Counted from the stretch's first letter, positions 1 to 8,472 are shown. The stretch: DNA of 47,182 nucleotides from an uncultured bacterium (GCA_937960795.1 CALGPA010000099.1:1-47182); one strand, 5' to 3'. Made by a program: numbers and translations. The notes: generated by a model not told the origin, from the sequence alone.

Positions 1-364
1 CCACGCCACGAAAGTGGCCAACCTCGCCAAGCGCTTCGGGCGCATCCGGCAGGATCTTTTGGATACTGCCGCCCTCGATGGAGCTGGGGACAGAGCTATC
101 CTGAGCAAGATCGAGCTGCCCCTGGCAATTCCCGATCTGATCGAACTCTACCGCATCCTCTGGTCGGTGGCGTGGACAGCCATCATCGCCGCCGAGATGC
201 TCGGAGTATCCTCCGGCATGGGTTATAGGCTCCTGGACTTCCGCTATCTGCTGGAATATCGTGCAATGAGCGGCTATATCCTGGTGATCGGGACAGTGGG
301 CGTGCTGACGGATTATCTCTTGCAGCGGCTAGTGAGATTTAGCAAGGCTAAGCTTTTTGGATAG
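1..364 (+). CDS. ABC transporter permease, C-terminal part (partial at left edge)
   Basis: The frame is open to the left edge, so this is the 3' end of a gene that starts outside the window. The GTG at 14 is internal. The visible ~120 residues carry the EAA-loop signature of binding-protein-dependent permeases (LLDTAALDGAGDRAILSKIE followed by LPLAIPDL), then hydrophobic membrane segments around AWTAIIAAEMLG and GYILVIGTVGVLTDYLL. The loop contacts the ATPase of the importer. It most resembles the SsuC/TauC (sulfonate/nitrate/taurine) class, but the substrate cannot be read from this fragment. No partner gene follows it. Confidence 0.8.
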   Translation, partial: HATKVANLAKRFGRIRQDLLDTAALDGAGDRAILSKIELPLAIPDLIELYRILWSVAWTAIIAAEMLGVSSGMGYRLLDFRYLLEYRAMSGYILVIGTVGVLTDYLLQRLVRFSKAKLFG

Positions 365-596
365 GCGAATCCTGACCTGTGCAAGATAGATCTGCCGAAG
401 AGCAGACAATCTGATACCGGGCGGAACTCCGTGGCTTGGATGATGAGCGTTTCTTATGCGGGGCTGTGCAAGGTATATTTTTGTGGGCACAAAATCAGCA
501 AGGCGGAATATTTAGCTTGACAAGCTAAGCCAAGCTTATACGGTGACATCCAAGAGGCAAGTTAGAAAAAAGCTAGAACTAGATAGGAGTAAGACT
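365..596. other. Intergenic region upstream of the XRE-S24 regulator
   Basis: This is about 230 bases between the permease stop and the chosen start of the regulator. I see no gene, tRNA or strong terminator here. Its right end holds the palindrome at 512-528. A GTG at 543 would extend the regulator by 18 residues, but it has no ribosome binding site. Confidence 0.5.
512..528. promoter_or_regulatory. 17-bp palindrome, candidate operator
   Basis: TTAGCTTG-A-CAAGCTAA is a perfect 8+1+8 inverted repeat, and TTGACA (517-522), the sigma70 -35 consensus, lies inside it. A near half-site CAAGCTTA follows at 531-538. The downstream gene is a LexA/CI-type repressor, so autorepression is the natural reading. 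No -10 at normal spacing is obvious, so the promoter itself is less certain than the palindrome. Confidence 0.5.
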
Positions 597-1322
597 ATGC
601 TTTCAGAGAGAATCCACGCTCTTAGGAAAGAGCTCGGCATCAAGCAATATCAGATGGCTCGGGATATGGGCGTAAATGCTTCGGCGGTCTCGCAGATGGA
701 AAGCGGAAAGATCAATCCCTCCATCGATAGCATGCTGAAGCTTTGGCATAAGTACCGGGTAGATCTACATTGGCTGCTCACCGGAGAGGGCAGTATGTAT
801 TGTGAATCCAAGAATGACTTGGAGATGCACAAAAACAAAAGCTGGGAGACCTTGCAGCAGATGCTGAACAAGAGCCTGGAAGAGATAGCCAAAGCCAAGA
901 TGAATCTGTTGGATAGCTCCGTGATCGATATCCCCGTCGTAGGTGAGATTGCCGCGGGCGCACCTGTGGAGAGCAATATCCCCGCCACGGATACTATCTC
1001 CATCCGCAAAGGACAGATCAAGGGCAATCCCGGCAACTTCGTTAGCCTGCGCGTAAACGGACACAGCATGGAGCCGACTTTGCATCATGACGACATCGTG
1101 GTCATCAACCAATGCAGCGATTGGGAAAAGCTCTCCGGCAGGATCTGCGCGGTGCGGATCGATGGCGCCATCACGCTCAAGATGATGACGCTTGACCGCA
1201 GCACCCAGACGGTCGTGCTGCTTCCTCTAAATCAAGAATACAAGCCCATTTTGATCAAGCCGGAAGAGCATAACGATCTCTCCCTGATCGGGAATGTGGC
1301 ATCTTTGTATCGGAGATTCTAG
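597..1322 (+). CDS. LexA/CI-like transcriptional repressor (XRE HTH + S24 peptidase)
   Basis: Start ATG 597 is chosen because AGGAG (585-589) lies 7 bases upstream; the in-frame GTG at 543 has no Shine-Dalgarno. Residues about 1-65 form an XRE helix-turn-helix (QYQMARDMGVNASAVSQMES). Residues about 110-235 are an S24/LexA-type peptidase. The A-G cleavage site is at residues 120-121 (GEIAAGAP), the nucleophile is Ser157 (GHSMEPT) and the general base is Lys195 (AITLKMM). All parts needed for RecA- or stress-triggered self-cleavage are therefore present. It is a single gene with no phage genes around it, so a chromosomal stress regulator is as likely as a prophage remnant. Targets are unknown; the palindrome upstream suggests autoregulation. 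Confidence 0.88.
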   Translation: MLSERIHALRKELGIKQYQMARDMGVNASAVSQMESGKINPSIDSMLKLWHKYRVDLHWLLTGEGSMYCESKNDLEMHKNKSWETLQQMLNKSLEEIAKAKMNLLDSSVIDIPVVGEIAAGAPVESNIPATDTISIRKGQIKGNPGNFVSLRVNGHSMEPTLHHDDIVVINQCSDWEKLSGRICAVRIDGAITLKMMTLDRSTQTVVLLPLNQEYKPILIKPEEHNDLSLIGNVASLYRRF

Positions 1323-1519
1323 GGCAAACGACAGTCTGTGTGATGATCGATCGGAGTCAAGGCTCCTGGGGGTGAAGAGCCTTCAGCGCTGGTGCGCCTA
1401 AAAAACAGCTAAGGAGCAGGCCGGCTTAAGCTCCGAGGCGATTTAGCGGGGAAATCTCTTGACCAAATGCACAAGGCAAAAAAGGTCGTACATAGAAAAA
1501 TACCACAAGTGGAGTGTAA
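1323..1519 (+). other. Leader of kamD with nested inverted repeats (possible structured RNA)
   Basis: Three stems can be drawn: AAGGCTC (1359-1365) with GAGCCTT (1377-1383); an outer CGCCT (1395-1399) with AGGCG (1436-1440); and inside it GGAGC (1413-1417) with GCTCC (1430-1434). None is followed by a T tract. I could not match it to the conserved cores of cobalamin, lysine, glycine, SAM-I or c-di-GMP riboswitches. The first hairpin might simply mark the end of the repressor transcript. A TTGACC at 1459-1464 lacks a good -10. Confidence 0.35.
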
Positions 1520-3076
1520 ATGCTTAAACTCGATCTTGATACAAGTTTGGTAGAGCGTAGCAGAGCCGCGGCTGAGAAGATCAGCTCAGATTTTGACTGG
1601 CTCTTTGAGGGCTACAGCTCAGTTACCATCGAGCGTACCGTTTTGCGTCTCATGGGCGTAGATGGCGCCACATCAGACGGCAAACCTTTGCCAAATCTCA
1701 TCGTAGACCAATTGCAGAGCGCCGGAGCGCTGAAGAAAGGCGCGGCGATCTGGCTTGCCAACGCCATGCACCACAGATCCATGACGGCTCAAGAAGTAGC
1801 CGATCTGGTGGGATCCGGTGAGCTGGATCTTTGCAGCCTTCCCATGGCGGATGCCGAGGCTCTATATCAGATCTTAAGTGACTTGACCACAAAGATGATG
1901 AGCCACATAAAAGAGCAGCGCCAAGCCCGCGAGCAGTTCTTTGAGAAGCATGGCCAACGCCGAAAACCGGCGATCTATGTGATTGTAGCCACCGGAAACA
2001 TCTATGAGGATGTGACTCAGGCCAAGGCAGCAGCCCGTGAAGGCGCTGACATCATCGCCGTGATCAGATCCACGGCTCAATCGCTTTTGGACTACGTTCC
2101 CTATGGCGCTACCACGGTTGGCTTTGGCGGCACCTATGCTACTCAGGAAAACTTCCGCATCATGCGCAAGGCACTGGATGAAGTATCCGATGAATTGGGG
2201 CGCTATATTAGCCTGACAAATTACGCTTCCGGGCTTTGCATGCCGGAGATCGCCGTCATGGGCGCGATCGAGAGGCTGGACCTGATGCTCAACGACGCCA
2301 TGTATGGCATCCTGTTTAGAGACATCAATCCCAAGCGCACCTTGCTAGACCAATATTTTGCCCGCATGATCAATGCCTATGCCGGCATCGAGATCCAAAC
2401 CGGAGAGGACAATTATCTCACCACCTCGGATGCCATCGAGAAGGCATATACCGTCACGGCATCGCAGCTGCTCAACGAAAGCTTTGCCCTCAAGAGCGGA
2501 GTGAAACCCGAGAAGATGGGGCTGGGGCACGCCTATGAGATCAATCCGGAGATGGAAAACAGCTTCTCCTTTGAGCTTGCTCATGCGCTTCTGACGCGAC
2601 AGCTCTTCCCGGATGCTCCGATCAAATATATGCCACCCACCAAGTTTGCCAGCGGAAACATCTTCAAGACCCACCTTATGGATGCTATGTTCAACTTCGT
2701 GGGACAGCTCACCGGACAAGGCGTGCAGCTATTGGGAATGATGACCGAGGCGATCCACACACCGCACTTGGTTGATCGTTCTTTGGCGATTGAGAATGCC
2801 AAGTATCTCTTTGCAGCGACCAAGGATCTTGCCGAGAATCTCGAGATCAAGGCTGATAGCTTTATAAACAAACGGGCAAATTCGGTCTTGCAGGAAGCTT
2901 GTGACTTCTTGGAGAAAGTGGCATCTGAGGGTCTCTTCAGCGCCATGGCGGCCGGAGATTTTGCCGATATCAAGCGTCCGGAGAATGGCGGCAAAGGCCT
3001 CGACGGAGTTTTTGAAAAAGAAGCTGACTACTACAATCCCTTTATGGACAAGATGAAGAAGGAGCTGGGCTTATGA
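1520..3076 (+). CDS. kamD: Lysine 5,6-aminomutase, alpha subunit
   Basis: This is the large subunit of the adenosylcobalamin- and PLP-dependent enzyme that moves the terminal amino group of D-lysine or L-beta-lysine to C5 in clostridial-type lysine fermentation. The 518 residues match the usual KamD length. Family-like stretches include RTVLRLMGVDGA near the N-terminus, GATTVGFGGTYATQENFRIM in the middle and GMMTEAIHTPHLVDRSLAIE near the C-terminus. It is a separate KamD rather than the longer single-chain OraE of ornithine 4,5-aminomutase. GGAG at 1511-1514 fits the ATG at 1520. The stop overlaps the kamE start (ATGA), so the subunits are translationally coupled. The rest of the lysine pathway (kamA, kdd, kce, kal) is not in the window. 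Confidence 0.93.
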   Translation: MLKLDLDTSLVERSRAAAEKISSDFDWLFEGYSSVTIERTVLRLMGVDGATSDGKPLPNLIVDQLQSAGALKKGAAIWLANAMHHRSMTAQEVADLVGSGELDLCSLPMADAEALYQILSDLTTKMMSHIKEQRQAREQFFEKHGQRRKPAIYVIVATGNIYEDVTQAKAAAREGADIIAVIRSTAQSLLDYVPYGATTVGFGGTYATQENFRIMRKALDEVSDELGRYISLTNYASGLCMPEIAVMGAIERLDLMLNDAMYGILFRDINPKRTLLDQYFARMINAYAGIEIQTGEDNYLTTSDAIEKAYTVTASQLLNESFALKSGVKPEKMGLGHAYEINPEMENSFSFELAHALLTRQLFPDAPIKYMPPTKFASGNIFKTHLMDAMFNFVGQLTGQGVQLLGMMTEAIHTPHLVDRSLAIENAKYLFAATKDLAENLEIKADSFINKRANSVLQEACDFLEKVASEGLFSAMAAGDFADIKRPENGGKGLDGVFEKEADYYNPFMDKMKKELGL

Positions 3077-3810
3077 CACAGATCTTAAAACCATATGGTG
3101 ACACCCTCAATGACGGCAAGGTTCAGCTTTCCTTTGCCTTGCAAGTAGGCGCTGATCCCCAAGGCAAAGAAGCAGCCCGAGTGCTGATCTTGTCCATGGG
3201 TTTTGAAGACGCGGAGATCACCTGCATGCGGGATCTCGGCGAAGGCTTCACCCATTTCATCGCCTATGCCGTGACTTCTGCGGGGGTAGACATCTCCAAG
3301 ATCAAGGTGAAAGTAGTGGAAACTCCCGTGATGGACATGGAAGCGACAGATGCCTACATCGAAGAGCATCTCGGGCGCGAGATCACGGTGGTCGGTGCTT
3401 GCATCGAGAGCGACGCCCACACAGTCGGGATTGACGCCATCATGAACATGAAGGGCTACAACCACCGCTATGGCCTGGAGCGCTATCGCTATTTCAATGC
3501 TGTCAACATGGGAGCGCAGGTGTCTTCCGAAGAGCTGCTTGCCAAGGCTCGTGAGCTTGAAGCAGATGTGGTCTTGGTCTCCCAAGTGGTCACTCAAAAG
3601 AATATTCATATCCAAAATCTCACACGCTTGATAGAGCTGGCAGAAGCTGAAGGACTCAGAGACAAGATGCTCTTTGTCTGCGGTGGGCCGCGCATCTCAC
3701 ACGAGCTTGCCATCGAGCTGGGCTATGATGCCGGCTTTGGCACGGGATCATATTCCACAGATGTAGCCAGCTACGTCGCGATTACTTTGGCAAAGAAGCA
3801 GGGCAGATGA
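3073..3810 (+). CDS. kamE: Lysine 5,6-aminomutase, beta (B12-binding) subunit
   Basis: This small subunit carries the Rossmann-type B12 domain. Visible motifs are the base-off cobalamin ligand motif D-x-H-x-x-G (SDAHTVG), then MNMKGYNHRYGLERY, which holds the lysine that forms the PLP aldimine in this family, and VCGGPRISHELAIELGYDAG near the C-terminus for the nucleotide tail of B12. At 245 residues it is close to known KamE. It overlaps kamD by 4 bases and its own stop overlaps the next ATG (3807). With kamD it should form a cytoplasmic alpha2beta2 enzyme. Confidence 0.93.
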   Translation: MTQILKPYGDTLNDGKVQLSFALQVGADPQGKEAARVLILSMGFEDAEITCMRDLGEGFTHFIAYAVTSAGVDISKIKVKVVETPVMDMEATDAYIEEHLGREITVVGACIESDAHTVGIDAIMNMKGYNHRYGLERYRYFNAVNMGAQVSSEELLAKARELEADVVLVSQVVTQKNIHIQNLTRLIELAEAEGLRDKMLFVCGGPRISHELAIELGYDAGFGTGSYSTDVASYVAITLAKKQGR

Positions 3811-5108
3811 CTTCTTTGCTCCTGATGATCCTGGCCTTGGGGCTGATGATCACCATCCATGAGCTGGGTCACTTCTTGGTGGCTCGGGCTTTTGGAGTGG
3901 GGATCCGGAAGTTCTCCATCGGCTTTGGAGCTCCCATCATCGAGTGGGAAAGGCAGGACATCAAATATCGGATATCTTGGATCCCTTTGGGCGGCTACGT
4001 CAAGATGAAGGGGCACGATGAAGACGAGGAAGATTCTGAGGATGCGGATCCGGATGAGCTCTTTAGCAACAAGGCCTGGTGGAAGCGAGCGCTGATCGCC
4101 TTTAGCGGGCCCTTTGCCAATCTGCTCTTTGGCTTTCTGCTCTTCATCATTGCCTTTGCCATGCCCCAACAGATGGAGGATCTTTCTCCGGTCATCTTCT
4201 CCGCGGAAGGGATATGGGCAGAGCACTTTGAAGCAGGAGACAGCCTTGTAGCAGTCAATGGCGAGGAAGTATCCGGCTTCAATGGGTTCTTGATCGCTTT
4301 GTATCAAAGTGATGAAGCAGAGCTTAGCTACCTGAGAGATGACGAGCAGCTCAGTCTCAAGATCGACAGCAGCATGCGGGATTCCCTGCTCGTCAGTGTG
4401 CGTCCCCAAGTATCCACTCGCATCGGGGAAGTCTTTTCCGGGATGCCGGCATGGCGAGCGGGACTCAAACCCAAAGACATAGTCTTGGAAGTGGATAGTG
4501 TCGCCGTCAATGACTGGTATGACATGCGAGATAGGATCATAAACAGTCCTCAGGGAGTGGTGAATCTCACTTTGCTGCGCGATGATGAGATCTTCAGCCG
4601 CCAGATCGTGCTGGAGGAAAACATCGCCTCCGATCAAGGCAAGATGATCGGCATCAGCCAATACTTCCCCATCTCTGAGCGAGTGCAATACAGCCCCATC
4701 GAGGCTCTGCAATTGGGAGCCTATTCCACGGCTAATTTCATCGTAATGAACTACCGTGGCTTGATCCAATTGGTAAAGCGACCGTCTCAGCTCAAAAACA
4801 ATCTGGGTGGTCCCGTCTTGATGGCATCCATGTCCGCCGAGATCGGGCGGCGCGGCATCAGCAGTCTCATGCTCTTTTTTGCGTCCATCAGCCTGATCCT
4901 GATGATCATGAATCTCTTGCCCATCCCCATTTTAGATGGTGGACACATCATGTTTTGCTTCATTGAAGGCATCATTGGCAGACCCATCCCTCAAAGGATT
5001 CAGGGCATTTTGCAGCAGATGGGCTTCATTCTTTTGATTTCTCTGATGATCTTTGCGTTCTACTCAGATTTTAGCAAGCTGATCTATAGACTCATATACA
5101 CGAGGTAA
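3807..5108 (+). CDS. rseP: RseP-type site-2 protease (M50 intramembrane zinc protease)
   Basis: HELGH (residues 18-22) in the first membrane helix is the zinc-binding active site, and LLPIPILDGGHI near the C-terminus supplies the second conserved LDG motif. Between them are an acidic loop (DEDEEDSEDADPDE), a membrane segment, a short PDZ-like stretch (GDSLVAVNGEEVSGF) and a fuller PDZ domain (GMPAWRAGLKPKDIVLEVD). The 433 residues are normal for RseP. Family members cleave anti-sigma factors and leftover signal peptides in the inner membrane. Its start overlaps the kamE stop (ATGA), an unusual partner. No rseA- or sigma-factor-like gene is seen here. Confidence 0.92.
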   Translation: MTSLLLMILALGLMITIHELGHFLVARAFGVGIRKFSIGFGAPIIEWERQDIKYRISWIPLGGYVKMKGHDEDEEDSEDADPDELFSNKAWWKRALIAFSGPFANLLFGFLLFIIAFAMPQQMEDLSPVIFSAEGIWAEHFEAGDSLVAVNGEEVSGFNGFLIALYQSDEAELSYLRDDEQLSLKIDSSMRDSLLVSVRPQVSTRIGEVFSGMPAWRAGLKPKDIVLEVDSVAVNDWYDMRDRIINSPQGVVNLTLLRDDEIFSRQIVLEENIASDQGKMIGISQYFPISERVQYSPIEALQLGAYSTANFIVMNYRGLIQLVKRPSQLKNNLGGPVLMASMSAEIGRRGISSLMLFFASISLILMIMNLLPIPILDGGHIMFCFIEGIIGRPIPQRIQGILQQMGFILLISLMIFAFYSDFSKLIYRLIYTR

Positions 5109-5109
5109 G

Positions 5110-6225
5110 ATGGCGTTTAGTTTCACACTCCAAGCCAAAAGCGGCAAAGCCAGAGCGGGAGAGATCTCCACAAATCACGGCAAGATCCTCACCCCGGTCT
5201 TCATGCCGGTCGGAACCCTGGGCACGGTCAAAGCAATGAGCCCCAAAGAGCTGATAGATGCCGATGCTCAGATCATCTTGGGCAATACATACCACCTCTA
5301 CATGCGCCCCGGACACGAGCTGATCCGCAAAGCCGGGGGATTGCACAAATTTATCAATTGGCAACGGCCGATGCTCACCGATAGCGGCGGCTTCCAAGTG
5401 ATGAGCCTTGCCGCACTGCGCAAGATCACCCGAAATGGAGTTAAATTCCGCTCCCACATCGATGGCTCCTTGCACTACTTCACCCCTGCCTATGTGATGG
5501 AGATCCAAGAAGCTCTGGGCGCGGATATCATCATGAGCTTTGACGAATGTCCGCCCTATCCCACAACTCGTGAATATGTTGAGAAATCCCTGGTCACGAC
5601 CCTACGCTGGGCGGAAGAAGGGCTTCGGGCTTTCAAAAACCACGAGAATCAAGCCCTCTTTGGCATCGTTCAGGGCGGAATCTATCCGGATCTACGCGAG
5701 CGCTCTGCACTGGCTTTGATGGACATGGACTTTCCGGGATACTCGATCGGCGGCTTGGCTGTGGGCGAAGAAAAAGAGGATATGCTGCGCATAACCGCCT
5801 TCGTCAATGACATCCTGCCTCAAGAGAAGCCTCGCTACCTGATGGGTGTCGGCACTCCGGCTGATCTGCTAAATAATATCGCCAATGGCGTTGATATGTT
5901 TGACTGCGTGATGCCCACGCGTAATGCGCGTAAGGGCTCAATCTTCACCCGTCATGGCAAGATGATCATCAAAGCGGCGCGCTACAAAGAGGACTTCCGC
6001 CCCATCGATCCCCAGTGCACTTGCTATGCTTGCACGCATTTCAGCCGCGCATATATCCGCCATCTGATCTCCATGAACGAGATCCTGGGCATGCGCCTTG
6101 CCACCATCCACAGCCTGCACTTCTATCAGGAACTCATGAGCATGGCAAGAGAATCTATCATGGCGGGAACTTACGACGACTTTCTGGCGCAAATGCTGCC
6201 GGTCTTGGATAGGATTGTAGACTAG
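5110..6225 (+). CDS. tgt: tRNA-guanine transglycosylase (queuosine biosynthesis)
   Basis: Exchanges G34 for preQ1 in GUN-anticodon tRNAs. The substrate-pocket motif DSGGFQVMSL and the acidic FDECPPYP are present. GIVQGGIYPDLRERSA and YSIGGLAVGEEKE follow, along with MPTRNARKG, which contacts tRNA. The zinc site is CTCYAC with a downstream His (IHSLHFY region). The 371 residues are the full bacterial length. Only one base separates it from the rseP stop, so it belongs to the same operon. No other queuosine gene is present in the window. Confidence 0.96.
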   Translation: MAFSFTLQAKSGKARAGEISTNHGKILTPVFMPVGTLGTVKAMSPKELIDADAQIILGNTYHLYMRPGHELIRKAGGLHKFINWQRPMLTDSGGFQVMSLAALRKITRNGVKFRSHIDGSLHYFTPAYVMEIQEALGADIIMSFDECPPYPTTREYVEKSLVTTLRWAEEGLRAFKNHENQALFGIVQGGIYPDLRERSALALMDMDFPGYSIGGLAVGEEKEDMLRITAFVNDILPQEKPRYLMGVGTPADLLNNIANGVDMFDCVMPTRNARKGSIFTRHGKMIIKAARYKEDFRPIDPQCTCYACTHFSRAYIRHLISMNEILGMRLATIHSLHFYQELMSMARESIMAGTYDDFLAQMLPVLDRIVD

Positions 6226-6256
6226 AGATAATAAATCAAAAACTCGGGAGTAAGCT

Positions 6257-7102
6257 ATGAACACAAAACGCATATTGATCATCACATTGATCATCGTCTT
6301 GTCCACGGGGCTGTACGCGCAGGAATTTGTCGGTCGTGAGCTTGATACCAGACGCATTGATGAAGCCTCCGGGCTTGCCTTAAGCAAGATCAATCCCGGC
6401 ATCCTCTACAGTCACAACGATTCCGGGGGAGAAGCCTCCGTTTTTGCCATCAATACCGATGGCGAGCTGATAGCAGAGATCATCGTCCCCGGACTCAGAA
6501 ATCGTGATTGGGAAGATATCGCCACCGCCATTGATCCCGGTGATGGCAGAGCATACATCTACGTCGGCGAGATCGGTGACAATCGGGCAGTATATCCCTC
6601 GATCTATATCTATCGGATCCCCGAACCCAAGCTCACCGACAGCCTGATTAGCGCGGAAACCGTGGAGATCTTTGAGATCAATTATGAGGATGGCGCTCGC
6701 GACGCCGAAGCTCTCTTTGTGGATCCCCAAACCGGGGACATATACATTATCAGCAAACGCGAGGAGAAAGTGGGCATCTATAGGCTAGCCCATCCTCTGA
6801 AAAGCGATGAACTGAATCTCGCTATTAGATTGGGAGAGGTGGATATGTCTTGGGTCACAGCGGCGGACATCTCATCCGATGGCAGCAAGATCTTGGTCAA
6901 AAACTACACTGAGATTCGCCTCTTTGAAAGAGCAGAAGGGGAAAGCATCGCAGAAGCTTTGATGGGAGAAGGCAAAAAGATGCCCTATGAGATCGAGCCC
7001 CAAGGCGAAGCAATCTGCTTTGATAAGGCAGATAAGGGCTATTTCACTCTCAGTGAAGCTGTCGGAGATGCTGCTCAGATCTTATATTACTATAGTGATT
7101 AG
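6257..7102 (+). CDS. Secreted protein of unknown function, beta-propeller-like
   Basis: A signal peptide is clear (hydrophobic core ILIITLIIVLSTG, then LYAQ). The body contains DEASGLALSKINPGILYSHN, WEDIATAIDPGDGRAYIYVG and EIGDNRAVYPSIYIYRIPEP. This pattern recurs in conserved secreted hypotheticals that look like beta-propellers; I cannot assign an activity. GGGAG sits just before the ATG, 31 bases after tgt, so it may be the last gene of that operon. Its 3' side ends in a convergent region carrying repeat copy A. Confidence 0.7.
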   Translation: MNTKRILIITLIIVLSTGLYAQEFVGRELDTRRIDEASGLALSKINPGILYSHNDSGGEASVFAINTDGELIAEIIVPGLRNRDWEDIATAIDPGDGRAYIYVGEIGDNRAVYPSIYIYRIPEPKLTDSLISAETVEIFEINYEDGARDAEALFVDPQTGDIYIISKREEKVGIYRLAHPLKSDELNLAIRLGEVDMSWVTAADISSDGSKILVKNYTEIRLFERAEGESIAEALMGEGKKMPYEIEPQGEAICFDKADKGYFTLSEAVGDAAQILYYYSD

Positions 7103-7266
7103 GGTAGATCTGTAGTTTGGAAACCTCATCTTGACGATTAAAACAAGACTCCGGATACACTTCGTTGTGCTTCGGAATGTTTAAGATAGGGGTGGATTAA
7201 GGTCGCCTAGCCCCGGATAGTGCGCAAGAGCATATGACAGGGCAGACTAGCTGCGCTTTTGCAAGT

Positions 7267-7425
7267 CGCCAAACACTGAGATACCGATATTCTGGCGCAA
7301 TATTTGCCATTGGTTTACACTTTTTGGGAGAAACGCGTAAGTCCTTATCTTCTCGCCCCTTGCTCACTACAGCGGTGAGCGACCGGTGAGCAAGGCATGA
7401 GGGCTCCATATTTATCAAGCACTTA
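7267..7425 (+). repeat. Dispersed convergent-junction repeat, copy A
   Basis: About 155 bases that match 16610-16775 (opposite orientation) and 39507-39610 (same orientation). The left arm holds GGTTTACACTTTTTGGG (7312-7328), identical in all three copies. The core is CCTTGCTCAC (7358-7367) paired with GTGAGCAAGG (7386-7395), a perfect 10-bp stem. A second GTGAGC (7375-7380) gives an alternative shorter hairpin. No coding potential and no transposase are seen. Confidence 0.85.
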
Positions 7426-7432
7426 CGACGCC

Positions 7433-7467
7433 AAAAAAAGCCCGTTCCGAGATATCCCGAAGCGGGC
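7433..7467 (-). terminator. Rho-independent terminator of the SPFH gene
   Basis: On the minus strand a hairpin with GCCCG/CGGGC ends (7440-7467) is followed directly by seven T residues (7433-7439). It lies about 25 bases after the SPFH stop. Confidence 0.85.
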
Positions 7468-7492
7468 ATGGACTATTTCTGATCTTATGAGT

Positions 7493-8443
7493 TTAGATTC
7501 CGGCGCCTTTATCAAAGAGATTTGCGACCGTCTTCAGTGATCCCAAAAGGGCTGAGGATTCATAGGGTAGGACGACGGTCTTGTCGCCTTTTTGCACCAA
7601 GCCTTCAAAGGCAGTGATATATTTGAGGGCGATCTGATATTGGGCGGGATCGACGTTATATTCTTTGAGGGCTTCCGCAACGAGCAGGATGGATTTTCTT
7701 TCGGCATCAGCTACGAGCAAGCGGGATTGGGCTTCACCTTCGGCGCGCTCAATTTTGGCCTGGCGTTCACCTTCTGCCACGCGGATCTGATATTCTTTTT
7801 CACCTTCAGCAGTGAGGATTTTGGCGCGCTTGTCGCGCTCTGCCCGCATCTGTTTTTCCATGGCATTGCGGATTTCTTCGGGAGGCTGGATCTCTTGGAG
7901 TTCCACGCGGTTAACCTTGACGCCCCATTTGTCCGTGGCTTCATCAAGGATGAGGCGCAGCTTGTTGTTCACAGAATCTCTGGAAGTGAAGGTGAGATCT
8001 AGGGTCAGCTCACCAATCACGTTACGCAGAGAGGTCTGTGTGAGTTTTTCGATGGCTTCCGGCAGGTTGCCGATCTCATAGACCGCTTTGTAGGGGTCGG
8101 TGACTTGGAAATATAAAAGAGCGTTGATATTCATCGACACGTTATCTGCCGTGATCACATTTTGACGCGGAAAGTCGTATACGTTTTCCCGGAGGTCAAT
8201 CCTATTTTCCACCTTTTGAACTACCACCACGTTCCCCCGGTAGTCCTGTTTATTGTAGCGCCAGTGGATGGGGCGCATTTTGTCAAAGATGGGGACGATG
8301 ATGTGAATCCCGCTTGGCAAAGTACGATAATACTTACCCAGGCGTTCGATGATCACTACTTCGGCTTGTCTGACGACGATAACTCCACGCGCAATAAAGA
8401 CTACAACCAAAGCCGCAAAGACGAGTACAGGATATAAAGTCAT
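7493..8443 (-). CDS. SPFH/band-7 (paraslipin/QmcA-like) membrane protein
   Basis: One N-terminal membrane anchor (LYPVLVFAALVVVFIARGVI) is followed by a band-7 domain (VVRQAEVVIIERLGKYYRTL to about residue 170). A charged coiled coil comes next (EIRNAMEKQMRAERDKRAKI; AEGERQAKIERAEGEAQ). The 316 residues fit the stomatin/paraslipin family, which forms large oligomeric rings at the membrane and often scaffolds or shields proteases. No NfeD partner, its usual neighbour, is adjacent. AGGT-type binding sequence precedes the ATG. It is monocistronic with its own promoter and terminator. Confidence 0.9.
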   Translation of the reverse strand: MTLYPVLVFAALVVVFIARGVIVVRQAEVVIIERLGKYYRTLPSGIHIIVPIFDKMRPIHWRYNKQDYRGNVVVVQKVENRIDLRENVYDFPRQNVITADNVSMNINALLYFQVTDPYKAVYEIGNLPEAIEKLTQTSLRNVIGELTLDLTFTSRDSVNNKLRLILDEATDKWGVKVNRVELQEIQPPEEIRNAMEKQMRAERDKRAKILTAEGEKEYQIRVAEGERQAKIERAEGEAQSRLLVADAERKSILLVAEALKEYNVDPAQYQIALKYITAFEGLVQKGDKTVVLPYESSALLGSLKTVANLFDKGAGI

Positions 8444-8472
8444 TGTTTTTACCTCCAGCTTTATCTATACAC

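Larger units (their letters stand above)
7103..7492. other. Convergent intergenic region (390 bp) with repeat copy A and a terminator
   Basis: This lies between the ends of two converging genes. The left ~160 bases hold only a weak imperfect hairpin around TCCGGATACACTTCG, with no T run. The middle is the dispersed repeat (7267-7425). The right end is a strong minus-strand terminator (7433-7467). Small reading frames here are not credible genes. Confidence 0.7.

Noticed and set aside
543..1322. Prophage island around the CI-like repressor
   Set aside because: No integrase, phage structural genes or attachment repeats flank it.
1323..1519. Cobalamin, lysine, glycine or c-di-GMP riboswitch
   Set aside because: A GGGCAAAC near 1322 recalls the c-di-GMP-I aptamer, but the other conserved blocks are missing; no B12 box (GCCACTG) is present either.
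3771..4769. 332-codon frame antisense to rseP
   Set aside because: It overlaps the clear HELGH protease gene and has no own signals.
7197..7469. 90-codon minus-strand reading frame
   Set aside because: It lies across repeat copy A and the SPFH terminator, has no ribosome binding site and no protein-like pattern.
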